Shown: positions 9,901 through 18,497 of the stretch, one piece after another
Position numbering within the stretch: the first letter of the stretch is position 1
Layout of the letters: each line of letters begins with the position of its first letter
Assembly (NCBI RefSeq): GCF_000015725.1
Contig: NC_008825.1
Location: 2,976,001-3,040,000 of the forward strand
Direction of reading: 5' to 3'
DNA: 64,000 nt
Source: Methylibium petroleiphilum PM1
GTDB lineage: Bacteria > Pseudomonadota > Gammaproteobacteria > Burkholderiales > Burkholderiaceae_C
Made by a program: the position numbers and the translations under genes
The notes under the pieces: generated by a model
Told to the model about the DNA's origin: nothing
The model's input: the letters and a program-made list of their open reading frames with translations, nothing else
Database searches by the model: none

Positions 9901-11979
9901 TCAGAAGGTGTAGGTCAAGGCCACGCCGACATCGGCGCGGGGGCGGGGATCGACGCTGGTGCCGGCCTGCTCGCTGGCGAACGCGTGGGGCTGGAAGACG
10001 CCGTACACCGCGTATCGCACGCGGTTCCGTTCAAGCGAGACACGCAGGTCGTAGCGCGTGTAGATGCGGCTGAACATCGGTACCGGGCTCGCGCCGACGT
10101 AGTAGGGCGCGCCGGAGAGTTGGAAGACATCGGCATTCGCACGCAGCAGGCCCGCGGTCAGCGCCACCGTGTACTCGCCGCCGAGCCGGTAGGTGTGTTC
10201 AGGCAGGCCGGAGATCAGGTCCTGCCCGGCATTGACGGGCGTGTTGATGCGCCCCTTGACGTTTCCGTAGCTCACGTAGAGGCTCAACGCGTCGGTGGCA
10301 TCGAAGCGAACATCGGCCTCCCAGCCGTTGCGCGTGGTGTCGCCGATGCCAGCGTAGACACCGCTTCCGGGCGTGGTTTCGCGGATCTCGCTCTTGTTCA
10401 CCGTGTGGTAGGCCGCAGCCGACAGCGTCCACCGCGTTCCGAGTCGGGCGTTGAAGCCGACGTCGCGAGCCTTCACCTTCGGGGGCTTCAGGTCCGGGAA
10501 CGAGGCACCTCCGGGCGCACCCAGCGGCCCCAACGGCCCGGGCGGCGACAGCTCCCGTTCCGCCGGCGAGCGAAAGCCCTCGCCCACATTGGCGTAGATG
10601 TCCAGCGCCTTGAGCGGCGACCAGACGAACCCCGCGCGCGGCGTGGTCACCGACGCGTCGTAGTCCACCGAGGCAGCAGGCTGCTTCAGGTTGTCGATCC
10701 GGTAATCGAAGGCGTCGCGCCGCACGCCGCCGACCAGCTTGAACGATTCCAGAACCTGCCATTGCCCCTGGGCGAACAGGCCGTAGGTCAACAGATCCAG
10801 ATCCCAGTGGTTGTTGACGTTCGCGCCCGGCCCCGCCGGCGTGTCCCAGCGCTGGTTGATGCCCGTCCCGCGGTCTGCGCGGAGCTCGGCGCCGGCCGTG
10901 ATCGCTGCCTTTGCGCCGACCCCGAGGTGGTACTGCGCCCGGCCACCGTAGACGGCGCGATCGTCGTTCTGCACGTTGTAGCCGTTCGGATTGCCTCCTG
11001 CCGGATTGGCGCGTCGCTTCTCGTAGTGCTCGGCAAAGACCGAGGCATGCCAGCCCTCCTCGCCACGCGCCGGACGGCGGGTCAGCACAAGGCCATAGCG
11101 TTCGGCATCGCCGAACAGTGGCGGCGCGTTCGGATCACGGTCGCGCGGCCCGACCGCGCCGTTCACCAGCGACGCAAAGCTGAGGTAGCCGGGTGCGTCC
11201 CAGTCGGACTTGTAGTAGCTGCCGCGAAGCGCCCACAGGGCATCGCCGGTGTCGAGCGAAGCCTTGGCGAACAGGTTGCCGCGCGCCACCCGCGAGTTGT
11301 CGCGATAGCCGTCGGTGCGGTAGAGATCGGCGACCACGAAGGATCGGACCGCGCCATGTTCGCCGGAGAACACCGCCGTGCCGCGGCCGCTGCCGTAGCT
11401 GCCGGCACTCAGCCCGAGACTCGATTCGCCCCGGTCGCGCGTGACGATGTTGATCGCCCCGGCGCGGTTCTGGTCGCCGTACAGCGCAGAGAACGGCCCC
11501 TTGATGACCTCGATGCGCTCGATCATGTCGGGCGTGAGCCACGACAGATCGCTCATCCCGGGCCCGCCCTGGTTGGCGGACGGGAAGTTCTGCGGCACGC
11601 CGTCCACGTAGATGGCCACGTCGCCGCCGTGTGCGCCGGTGCCGGTAAAGCCCCGCATCTTGATCGGGCTGCCGATGTCGCCCTGGCCGAAACTGTAGGC
11701 GTTGACGCCCGGCACGCGGCGCAGCAGATCGGTGTAGTCGCGGCCGACGTTCGTCCGTGCGATGTCTTCGCGCCCGATGACCGTCACCGCAGCGGGCAGC
11801 CCCCGCGCGTCGAGCGTGACGCTGCCCTTGGTTTTCTCGGCCGAGCCGACGACACGAACAGCGGCCAGTTCCGCAGCGGCAGGTTCGTCGGGGTTCTGCT
11901 GCGCCAGGACAGGGCCCACCGCCAGCGCGGTCAACAACAGGGTGCTCGGCGAAAGGCGCCGATCGAAAGCGTGGTGCAC
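9901..11979 (-). CDS. TonB-dependent outer-membrane receptor, head of the nik operon
   Basis: A 692-residue outer-membrane receptor with signal peptide (ending VLAQQ), plug (YTDLLRRVPGVNAYSFGQGD, IKMRGFTGTGAHGGDVAIYVDG, IEVIKGPFSALYGDQNRAGAI) and a barrel ending in YTF. The start is GTG at 11979 with GAGGAG at good spacing. It heads a tight operon: receptor, nikK, nikL, nikM, nikQ, nikO. That arrangement and the NikR-like site 50-76 bp upstream make nickel, free or chelated, the likely cargo. It is not closely similar to the other receptor in the window, so two different nickel forms may be taken up. Confidence 0.85.
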   Translation of the reverse strand: MHHAFDRRLSPSTLLLTALAVGPVLAQQNPDEPAAAELAAVRVVGSAEKTKGSVTLDARGLPAAVTVIGREDIARTNVGRDYTDLLRRVPGVNAYSFGQGDIGSPIKMRGFTGTGAHGGDVAIYVDGVPQNFPSANQGGPGMSDLSWLTPDMIERIEVIKGPFSALYGDQNRAGAINIVTRDRGESSLGLSAGSYGSGRGTAVFSGEHGAVRSFVVADLYRTDGYRDNSRVARGNLFAKASLDTGDALWALRGSYYKSDWDAPGYLSFASLVNGAVGPRDRDPNAPPLFGDAERYGLVLTRRPARGEEGWHASVFAEHYEKRRANPAGGNPNGYNVQNDDRAVYGGRAQYHLGVGAKAAITAGAELRADRGTGINQRWDTPAGPGANVNNHWDLDLLTYGLFAQGQWQVLESFKLVGGVRRDAFDYRIDNLKQPAASVDYDASVTTPRAGFVWSPLKALDIYANVGEGFRSPAERELSPPGPLGPLGAPGGASFPDLKPPKVKARDVGFNARLGTRWTLSAAAYHTVNKSEIRETTPGSGVYAGIGDTTRNGWEADVRFDATDALSLYVSYGNVKGRINTPVNAGQDLISGLPEHTYRLGGEYTVALTAGLLRANADVFQLSGAPYYVGASPVPMFSRIYTRYDLRVSLERNRVRYAVYGVFQPHAFASEQAGTSVDPRPRADVGVALTYTF

Positions 11980-12001
11980 AGGGTCTCCTCGTTGCAGAAC
12001 G

Positions 12002-12030
12002 ACTCATGGGCAACCGGCGCACCCATGAGT
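12002..12030 (-). promoter_or_regulatory. Perfect inverted repeat in the nik operon leader
   Basis: ACTCATGGG (12002-12010) and CCCATGAGT (12022-12030) are perfect complements with an 11-base loop. The repeat lies 23-51 bp upstream of the GTG start of the receptor gene and shares two bases with the edge of the NikR-like dyad. It could be a leader RNA hairpin or a second operator half; no T-run follows, so it is not an intrinsic terminator. Confidence 0.55.
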
Positions 12031-12055
12031 ATGATGATTTTTATTATGTTCATAC
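12029..12055 (-). promoter_or_regulatory. Candidate NikR operator of the TonB-nikKLMQO operon
   Basis: GTATGA (12029-12034), 15 bases, TCATAC (12050-12055). Both half-sites match the E. coli NikR consensus exactly; the spacer is 15 rather than 16. The spacer is strongly AT-rich. A nearly identical element lies before the other TonB receptor gene, and nikR itself is encoded 220 bp away. The site lies 50 bp upstream of the start codon, where a bound repressor would cover the promoter. Confidence 0.7.
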
Positions 12056-12221
12056 ATCTTCCGTGCCACCCATCCCGGATGGCATCCGACGCCCGGTGAA
12101 GGACGTCGAACCACGAGCAAACCCCCGATCACCGCGCTTCCAGCAGAGACGTCGAAACGCTCAGTGAGCGCTGTGGTCTCGGTGGCAGACACGCCCACGG
12201 ACGCAACCCACCCGTCGCGCC

Positions 12222-12253
12222 CCAAGAAAAAAGGCCCTGCGGTGCAGGGCCTT
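12222..12253 (-). terminator. Rho-independent terminator after nikR
   Basis: Perfect 10-bp stem AAGGCCCTGC (12231-12240), GGT loop, GCAGGGCCTT (12244-12253). On the minus strand it is followed by a T-rich run, seen as AAGAAAAAA at 12224-12232 on the plus strand. It lies 26 bp past the nikR stop and should end the long hox-hyp-nikR transcript, separating it from the nik operon. Confidence 0.85.
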
Positions 12254-12278
12254 GGTGGGTCGGGGCAGACGCCGCGGC

Positions 12279-12749
12279 TCAGGATGCCGGCTTCGGATGC
12301 ACGTGCGCCGCGTGGTGCGCGCCGCGTCCGTGCTTGTGGCTGTGGTGCAGTTCCACGCTGATGAGGTTGAGCTTGCCGTGGTGCACGCCGCGCTCGGCGC
12401 ACACCGCGTCGGCGAAGCGCCTCACCGCCAGCGTCGGGCCGCGGAGGATCACGGTCTCGAGGCAATGGTCGTGATCGAGGTGCGCGTGCATCGTCGACAC
12501 CGCAAGATCGTGGTGATCGTGCTGTAGCTCGGTGATGCGCTCGGTGAGTTCGCGCTGGTGGTGGTTGAAGATGTACGACAGGCAGGCCACGCAGTGCACC
12601 GACTCGTCCTTGTTCTGTCGCGTGCGCTCCATCTCCGCACGCAGCAGGTCGCGCACCGCCTCCGAACGGTTGGCATAGCCGCGGTCGGCGATCCAGTGGT
12701 CGAATTCGTGCGCGAGCTTGTCGTCGAGGGAGATGGTGAAGCGTTCCAT
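12279..12749 (-). CDS. nikR: Nickel-responsive transcriptional regulator NikR
   Basis: A 156-residue ribbon-helix-helix/ACT repressor. Residues 1-45 (MERFTISLDDKL, NRSEAVRDLLRAEM) form the DNA-binding domain. The ACT-like metal domain holds the expected square-planar Ni2+ ligands: the HDHHD cluster around residue 79-80, MHAHLDHDHCLE with His88 and His90, and Cys96. An unusual His-rich tail follows (HHSHKHGRGAHHAAHVH, about 135-151). The gene starts 35 bp after hoxC and ends at a strong terminator, so it is read with the hydrogenase operon. Its likely targets are the two GTAWGA-N15-TCATAC sites before the TonB receptor genes. Confidence 0.93.
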   Translation of the reverse strand: MERFTISLDDKLAHEFDHWIADRGYANRSEAVRDLLRAEMERTRQNKDESVHCVACLSYIFNHHQRELTERITELQHDHHDLAVSTMHAHLDHDHCLETVILRGPTLAVRRFADAVCAERGVHHGKLNLISVELHHSHKHGRGAHHAAHVHPKPAS

Positions 12750-12784
12750 GCGAGCCGGTCGGTGAAGGTGGAGAGGAGAATCGG

Positions 12785-14242
12785 TCAATGCACCGTGCAC
12801 ACCATGCACGGATCGAACGAGCGCACGATGTGCTGCACCGCCACCGGCGTCAGTTCGCCCTCTTGCACCGGCGCGCCCTCGAGCGCCTGCTCCAGCGCGC
12901 CGGGCGTGCCGGCGGCGTCTCGCGGCGAGAAGTTCCAGGTGGTGGGCGCGACGATCTGGTAGTTGGCGATCTGGCCGCGGATGGCGACGATCCAGTGGCC
13001 CAGGCTGCCACGCGCGGCCTCGCTCAGGCCCACGCCGACGCCCTCGGTGAAATGCGGGCTCGGCACGCAGTAGGACTCGCCGCTCTGCAACTGCTGCAAC
13101 CAGCGCTCCATCATCGGCACCACGCGCGCCAGTTCGATCAGGCGCGCCAGCACGCGGGTGTAGACGGTGCCGCCGTGGCGCGCCACCGCGTCGCGCACCA
13201 GCGGCTGCGCCGATGCCAGCTGGCGGGCGATGGCACCTGTCTCGACCACCTCGCCGGCGAGCCGTGGCGCCTTGTTCCACGTGTAGGCGTCGGGCTTGTC
13301 GGCGTCGGGCAGCGTCAGGCCGTCGAGCGGATGGCGCGGGGCGGCGCTGTCGGCCAGCCAGGCATGCGTCGCGTCCTCTCGTATCGCCGCCTCGTCGAGA
13401 CGCGACAGCACCGCGCGCTGCGCATGCCACACGCCGCCGCCGAGCTCGAAGCCGCCGTCCGGCTGCGGGTAGGCGCCGTAGCTGAGGTAGCGCCCGGGGC
13501 CAGGGCCGAGACGCTCCAAGGCAGCGTCCTTGACCATGCTCAGGAACAACCGGAAGTCGCCGCGCCACGGGTCCTGCGCATGCCAGGCCCACAGCTCGGC
13601 TTCGCTGGCGATCGAGCTCACCTTCTCCAGCGGTGCGGCGAACAGCTGGCGCTCGAGGAAGGCCCGGAACTCGCGCACGCGCGACAGCAGGCGCACACGC
13701 TCGGCTGCCTCGATCGGCCGCGTGGAGCCGCCCGGCTCGATGCTCTGCGTGTGAGGCCACTTGCCGGCCAGGGTGCCGAGCAGCGTGAACCAGCGCTGGC
13801 GCGCCGCGATGGCCGCGCGCGTCTGTTCGCCGGTCTGCGGGGCGAAGCGGCGTTCGGCTTCGGCATGCCAGGCCCGCGACGCATAGACCGGACGAGTGAA
13901 GTCCGGCATGAAGAAGAGGTAGAAGTGCGTCAGGTGATCGGCCAGGTTCTCGGTGGCGAGGATCACATTGGTGGCGTGCTGGCCGTTGGGCGGCATCTCC
14001 AGGCCGCCCAGGTCGGCCAGGGCGCGCGCCGACGCCACCGACTGCGAGACCGAGCAGATGCCGCAGATGCGCGGCACGTAGACCAGTGCATCGTGCGGGT
14101 TCTTGCCGCGCAGGATCTGCTCGAAGCCGCGGTACATCGGCGCGTTGACGCGCGCCGACGTCACCCGGCCGTCGGCGATGTCGAGCGTGACTTCGAGATC
14201 GCCTTCGACGCGGTTGAACGGGCCGACGAGCAGGCGGGTCAT
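12785..14242 (-). CDS. hoxC: Regulatory (H2-sensing) [NiFe] hydrogenase large subunit
   Basis: HoxC/HupV, 485 residues, carries the Ni-Fe site of the cytoplasmic H2 sensor. Cys60 and Cys63 are in RICGICSVSQ and the second pair is in DPCMVCTVH at the extreme C-terminus. The protein stops at that His, so no protease-cleaved extension exists, as is typical of sensor hydrogenases. Ile62 and Phe110 occupy the positions that narrow the gas channel of the R. eutropha sensor and make it insensitive to O2. ATG at 14242 overlaps the hoxB stop (ATGA). It should pass the H2 signal through HoxB to HoxJ. Confidence 0.95.
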   Translation of the reverse strand: MTRLLVGPFNRVEGDLEVTLDIADGRVTSARVNAPMYRGFEQILRGKNPHDALVYVPRICGICSVSQSVASARALADLGGLEMPPNGQHATNVILATENLADHLTHFYLFFMPDFTRPVYASRAWHAEAERRFAPQTGEQTRAAIAARQRWFTLLGTLAGKWPHTQSIEPGGSTRPIEAAERVRLLSRVREFRAFLERQLFAAPLEKVSSIASEAELWAWHAQDPWRGDFRLFLSMVKDAALERLGPGPGRYLSYGAYPQPDGGFELGGGVWHAQRAVLSRLDEAAIREDATHAWLADSAAPRHPLDGLTLPDADKPDAYTWNKAPRLAGEVVETGAIARQLASAQPLVRDAVARHGGTVYTRVLARLIELARVVPMMERWLQQLQSGESYCVPSPHFTEGVGVGLSEAARGSLGHWIVAIRGQIANYQIVAPTTWNFSPRDAAGTPGALEQALEGAPVQEGELTPVAVQHIVRSFDPCMVCTVH

Positions 14243-15258
14243 TTCAGGCGCGTCTTGCGCACCGCCGGCGTGACCACCAGGTGATCGGCCACGGCATTGA
14301 GCTTCACGCGCCTGGGCGTCGCCGACTTCGACAGCGACGCAAGCGCGACGAACCAGGCCTTGGGCATGTCGGTCGGCAGGCCGATCGGGATGCCGGCTAG
14401 CTTGGGTGTCTGTTGGAAGGGGTGGCCCGGTTCCTGGAAGCCCGGCTCGGTGCAGGCGACGCAGGCGTAGCCGCCCCGGGTGCACGAGCCCTCGCCGTTC
14501 CACAGCCGCGTGTTGCAGTCCGCATGCACCTGTGTGCCCTTGCAGCCCATGTGCTCCATCATGCAACCCAGGTCCGACGGCTTCTCGGCGCTGGCCTTGA
14601 ATTCGTAGTATTCATTGCGGGTGCAGCCGTGGTGCACCAGCTGATCGGCATAGAAGCGCGGACGGCCCAGCTGGTCGAGGTCGCCGGCCGTGAAGCTCTC
14701 AGCGGCCAGCGCCATCAGCGTGTCGATCACCCAGCTCGGATGCGTGGGGCAGCCAGCGATGTTGATCACCGGCAGGCCACTCTCAGAACGGAAGTCGGCA
14801 CCGAGCAGGCCACCGCGACGGTCGTCCTCGAACTGCAGGCCGCAGGCATCGGTGGGGTTGTCGCCACCGGCGGTCACGCCGCCCCAGGCCGCGCAGCTGC
14901 CGACCGCCACCACGTGCCGGGCCCTGGCCGCCAACCGCGAGACCCAGTGGATCATCGGGATGCCGGTGCCGGCCAGCACGTGGAAGCGACCGCTGCCATG
15001 CGGGCCGCGCAGCAGGGAGCCTTCGATGCACAGGGCGTCGAGCCGCAGGCGGCCATCGGCGATGCGGTCGAGCATGGTGCTCAGCTCGTGCCCGCTCTCG
15101 ATCGAGAGCGAGGGGTGCCACAGCAGGTCGATGCCGGCGTCGCGCAACTGGCCGTGGAAGTCGGTCGTGTCGGCGCACAGCAGCGACATGCTGCAGCCAC
15201 CGCATCCCCCCGACTGCAGCCACAGCACGTTGAATCCCGCCGCAGCGCCCATGCTCAT
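14239..15258 (-). CDS. hoxB: Regulatory (H2-sensing) [NiFe] hydrogenase small subunit
   Basis: HoxB/HupU, 339 residues, the Fe-S subunit of the sensor hydrogenase. It lacks a Tat signal and a C-terminal anchor, so it is cytoplasmic, unlike HoxK. Proximal-cluster ligands lie in QSGGCGGCSMS (Cys19, Cys22) with further Cys in VGSCAAWGG and IAGCPTHP; the later Cys sets (CTRNEYYEF, CMMEHMGCKG, CNTRLWNGEGSC) serve the medial and distal clusters. The C-terminal extension after about residue 290 is the part that in R. eutropha docks to HoxJ. The ATG at 15258 overlaps the hoxA stop; an ATG two codons on is possible. Confidence 0.94.
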   Translation of the reverse strand: MSMGAAAGFNVLWLQSGGCGGCSMSLLCADTTDFHGQLRDAGIDLLWHPSLSIESGHELSTMLDRIADGRLRLDALCIEGSLLRGPHGSGRFHVLAGTGIPMIHWVSRLAARARHVVAVGSCAAWGGVTAGGDNPTDACGLQFEDDRRGGLLGADFRSESGLPVINIAGCPTHPSWVIDTLMALAAESFTAGDLDQLGRPRFYADQLVHHGCTRNEYYEFKASAEKPSDLGCMMEHMGCKGTQVHADCNTRLWNGEGSCTRGGYACVACTEPGFQEPGHPFQQTPKLAGIPIGLPTDMPKAWFVALASLSKSATPRRVKLNAVADHLVVTPAVRKTRLK

Positions 15259-16703
15259 CCTTCCAGCCCGAATCTCAGCATCTTGCCACGCAGCCCGACG
15301 CGCGACAGGCCCAGTTCCTTGGCCGCGCGGGTCTTGTTCCAGCGGTGGCGCAGCAGCGTCTCGCGCAGGATCATCGCCTCGATGGCATCGAGCCGCTCGC
15401 CCAGCGTGCCGCTGCGCGGCAGCGGCGTGGCCTGCGCGGTGGCGGACAGGCCGGCCTGCCCATGCAGCACGCGCAGCGAGAAGGCCTGCGCCTCGATGCA
15501 TTCGGTGGCGCTCAGCGCCACCGCGCGGGCGATCTCGTTGCGCAGCTCGCGGATGTTGCCGGGCCAGGGGTAGCCCATCAGGCAGGCCATCGCCTCGTCG
15601 CTGAGCTCGGCGCCGGGCCGCCCCAGTTCGGCGCTCACCTCGCGCACCAGGCGGCGCGCAATCGGCTCGATGTCGCCGCCGCGCTCGCGCAGCGGTGGCA
15701 CCGTCAGCGAGATGCCGGCGATGCGGTAGTACAGGTCTTCGCGGAACAGGCCCTCGCGGACGCGCTGCTCCAGGTCGCGGTGCGTGGCCGCGACCACCCG
15801 CACGTTGACCGGCACGGTGCGCACGCCGCCGACCGGCCGTACCTCGCCCTCCTGCAGCACGCGCAGCAGGCGCACCTGGAAGGCCGGCGAGGTCTCGCCG
15901 ATCTCGTCGAGAAACACCGTCCCGCCATTGGCGCGCTGGAACAGCCCCGGATGGTCCTCGTGCGCACCGGTGAAGGAGCCGCGCTTGTGGCCGAACAGCT
16001 CCGACTCCAGCAGGGTGTCGGGAATGGCCGCGCAGTTCTCGACGACGAAGGCGCCGCTGGCACGCGGGCTGGCGTAGTGGATGGCGCGCGCAAGCAACTC
16101 CTTGCCGGTGCCGGATTCGCCGAGCACCAGCACGCTGAGGTCATAGCGCGCCACGCGCGCGGCCATCTCGCACACACCATCGAGCGGGCTGCCTGCGGCG
16201 CGCTCGATGCGGTCGAAGTCGAAGGTGTTGCGCGCCTTCTCCAGCTTGTGCGCGGTACGCTGGCGCAGCACCGGTGTGCTGGTACGCAGCTCGAGGTCGA
16301 GGCGGTGCATCTCGCGCTGCAGCACACGGGCTTCCGCCGCGGTGCGCACCGTGTCGAGCAGGTGGTCCGGCACCCAGGGCTTGAGGATGTACTGGTAGAT
16401 GCCGGCGTCGTTGATGCCGGCGATGATGTCCTCGGAATCGGTGTAGCCGGAGATCACGATGCGCACCGTGTCGGGCCAGCGCTCGCGCACTTCCTTCAGG
16501 AACTCGACGCCGGTGAGTCCCGGCATGCGCTGATCGCACAGGATCACGCTGACCTCATAACGCTCGAGTTGCTTGCGGGCGTCATCCGCATGGCTCGCGG
16601 TGAGGACCGTGAAGTCCTCGTCGAGCGTGCGCCGCATCGCGTCCTGGGAACGCACTTCGTCGTCCACCACCAGGACGGTCGGCAGGCTGGCGACCTCGCT
16701 CAT
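15255..16703 (-). CDS. hoxA: Hydrogenase transcriptional activator HoxA/HupR (NtrC family)
   Basis: A 482-residue sigma-54-dependent response regulator. The receiver domain (1-125) has the phospho-acceptor Asp57 (ILCDQRMPG). The AAA+ domain (about 180-400) has Walker A GESGTGKE, the sigma-54 contact loop as GSFTGA (family form GAFTGA) and FLDEIGE. The C-terminal Fis-like helix-turn-helix is TRAAKELGLSRVGLRGK. In R. eutropha HoxA activates the hydrogenase operons, acting unphosphorylated and being silenced by HoxJ when H2 is absent; the same circuit is likely here. ATG at 16703 overlaps the hoxX stop (ATGA). Confidence 0.94.
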   Translation of the reverse strand: MSEVASLPTVLVVDDEVRSQDAMRRTLDEDFTVLTASHADDARKQLERYEVSVILCDQRMPGLTGVEFLKEVRERWPDTVRIVISGYTDSEDIIAGINDAGIYQYILKPWVPDHLLDTVRTAAEARVLQREMHRLDLELRTSTPVLRQRTAHKLEKARNTFDFDRIERAAGSPLDGVCEMAARVARYDLSVLVLGESGTGKELLARAIHYASPRASGAFVVENCAAIPDTLLESELFGHKRGSFTGAHEDHPGLFQRANGGTVFLDEIGETSPAFQVRLLRVLQEGEVRPVGGVRTVPVNVRVVAATHRDLEQRVREGLFREDLYYRIAGISLTVPPLRERGGDIEPIARRLVREVSAELGRPGAELSDEAMACLMGYPWPGNIRELRNEIARAVALSATECIEAQAFSLRVLHGQAGLSATAQATPLPRSGTLGERLDAIEAMILRETLLRHRWNKTRAAKELGLSRVGLRGKMLRFGLEG

Positions 16704-18475
16704 GCGCGCTCCGTGCTGCCGGCAGCGGCCTCGCGATGGACCGCGAGATGCCGGGGTGTCCAGGCATGGGGCAGCTTGTGCACGAAGTGATAGCGAGCGA
16801 CGTGGTAGCTCGGGTCGAAGCCGTAGAAATTGCGGTGCATCCGGGACAGCTCTTGTTCTCTGTAGGCGGCCAGGGGCCGCCGGGCCTCGTCCGCGTCGCG
16901 CACCTGCCGCTTGAGGGCGACGCGCTCGGCCAGATTGTGGGCCGACGCCAGTGCCAGCGCATGGGTAGTTGCCTCGATTTCGAAGCTGCGCACCCCGGTA
17001 TCGAAGCATCGATCGATCAGGCCCGAGCGCTGCGCCGCGGCCGCCGAGACCGGCAAGCGCTGCTGCATCAGCGCCGCGGCGCCGGCCGCTCCCAGCCGCC
17101 GCGGCAGCAGGTACGTCCAGTACTCGGACCCGTAGAGGTTGCCCATGTTCTTGTAGTGCGGATTCAGCACGACACCCCGGTGCGCCCACACCTCGTCGGC
17201 CGCCAGCGCCAGGAAGACACCGCCGGCTCCGGCGTTGCCGCGCAGAGCGGCCACGGTGAGCCGGTCGGTGAGCGTGATCAGCTCCAGTGCCACGTCGTCC
17301 ATCGCTTCGATGTTGCGCCAGGATTCGTCGGCCGCGCTGTCGCCGGCCCGGTGGGCGGCCGCCTCGATGCAGTTCAGGTGGATGCCATTGCTGAAGAAGT
17401 CGGACCCGCCGAGCAGCAGCAGCACCTGCGTTTCGCGCCGCCGAACTTCCTGCAGCGCCGCCCGCAGTCGACGGCACTGATCGGTCGACATCGCGCCGTT
17501 GTAGAAGTCGAACGACAGGCACCCCACTCGTGCGCCGCGCGGGCCGAGTTCGCGGTAGCGCAGTTCACCCCATTCATCGGCATCGCGCTCCACCGGCGCA
17601 TCGAGCTGCGGCAGGCCGGCCGCGTGGGATGCGAACGCGAGGGCTGCCGGCAGTTTGAACGATGGCCCGTCGCCGCAGGCCTGCGGACTGCGCACCTGAC
17701 CGATCCACACGCCGCCATCGACGGTGCGGCGCAGCAAGGCCCCGTCGCGATGCGCCACCACGGTGCCCGGCGCACCCGCGGGCGCGCGGGCCAGTGTCGC
17801 GGCGCTGACCGGGTGGCCATCGTAGAGATGGCATTCCACGTCGAACAGCCGGTCGCGCACGCCCGGCTGGCCGTCGGCACTGCGCAGCCGGGCCAGGATG
17901 TGTGCCGTGTCGTCGTGCTCCCAGTCGATGCGGCGAGCCGACTGCGGCAGCGCCGGGCGCCAGCCGGCGGCCCCCTCGATGTCGGCTCGGGTGCCACCAT
18001 CGAGCGCGCCCGCCCCGCCCTGCGCGGCGAAGCGTTCGACCGCCTTCAAGGACGCCGCGACGGCGGCATCGGCCACCTCGCCGCGGTAGAGGCTGCCCTT
18101 GGCAGCGGCGCGCATCGGGAACTCGGCGTGCGCCCACACGGGACCGGCGTCGAATTCGTCGTTGGCCTGAAGCACCGTCACGCCCCAGCGAGGACGGGAC
18201 TCGAGCACGGCCCAGTCGAGCGCCGAGGGCCCGCGATCACCGGGCGGACCGGGGTGCACCACCAGGCAGACCACCCGGCGCCACACCGATGCCGGGATGC
18301 GCCGCTTCAGGAAAGGTGCGATCACCAGGTCGGGCCCGAACAGCGCCACCGCCTCTTCGGTGACGCTGTCGGCCACGTCGAGCTCCACCGACACGCTGTG
18401 CCCCCGGGCGCCGAGTTCGACGAAAAGGCGCTGGGTGAGGCTGTTGAAGCTGTGGCAGAGCAGCAGGATGCGCAT
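16700..18475 (-). CDS. hoxX: HoxX, aerobic CO-ligand synthesis for [NiFe] hydrogenase
   Basis: A 591-residue protein joining an N-terminal formyltransferase-like domain (about 1-270; start MRILLLCHSFNSLTQRLF, VVHPGPPGDRGPSALDW) to an enoyl-CoA-hydratase-like domain (about 320-560). It ends in the family tail NFYG...DPSYHVARYHFVHK. HoxX/HypX takes the formyl group of 10-formyl-THF and releases CO for the Fe(CN)2CO centre when O2 is present. Its occurrence fits an O2-tolerant hydrogenase. The ATG at 18475 follows the unknown gene by 22 bp. Confidence 0.94.
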   Translation of the reverse strand: MRILLLCHSFNSLTQRLFVELGARGHSVSVELDVADSVTEEAVALFGPDLVIAPFLKRRIPASVWRRVVCLVVHPGPPGDRGPSALDWAVLESRPRWGVTVLQANDEFDAGPVWAHAEFPMRAAAKGSLYRGEVADAAVAASLKAVERFAAQGGAGALDGGTRADIEGAAGWRPALPQSARRIDWEHDDTAHILARLRSADGQPGVRDRLFDVECHLYDGHPVSAATLARAPAGAPGTVVAHRDGALLRRTVDGGVWIGQVRSPQACGDGPSFKLPAALAFASHAAGLPQLDAPVERDADEWGELRYRELGPRGARVGCLSFDFYNGAMSTDQCRRLRAALQEVRRRETQVLLLLGGSDFFSNGIHLNCIEAAAHRAGDSAADESWRNIEAMDDVALELITLTDRLTVAALRGNAGAGGVFLALAADEVWAHRGVVLNPHYKNMGNLYGSEYWTYLLPRRLGAAGAAALMQQRLPVSAAAAQRSGLIDRCFDTGVRSFEIEATTHALALASAHNLAERVALKRQVRDADEARRPLAAYREQELSRMHRNFYGFDPSYHVARYHFVHKLPHAWTPRHLAVHREAAAGSTERA

Positions 18476-18497
18476 GGTGGCTCGTCGAGGGTCGGGA

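Noticed and set aside
9175-12099. Plus-strand frame of about 970 codons opposite nikK and the TonB receptor
   Set aside because: Opposite strand of two genes with clear signal peptides and domains; composition is Arg/Gly/His-rich noise.
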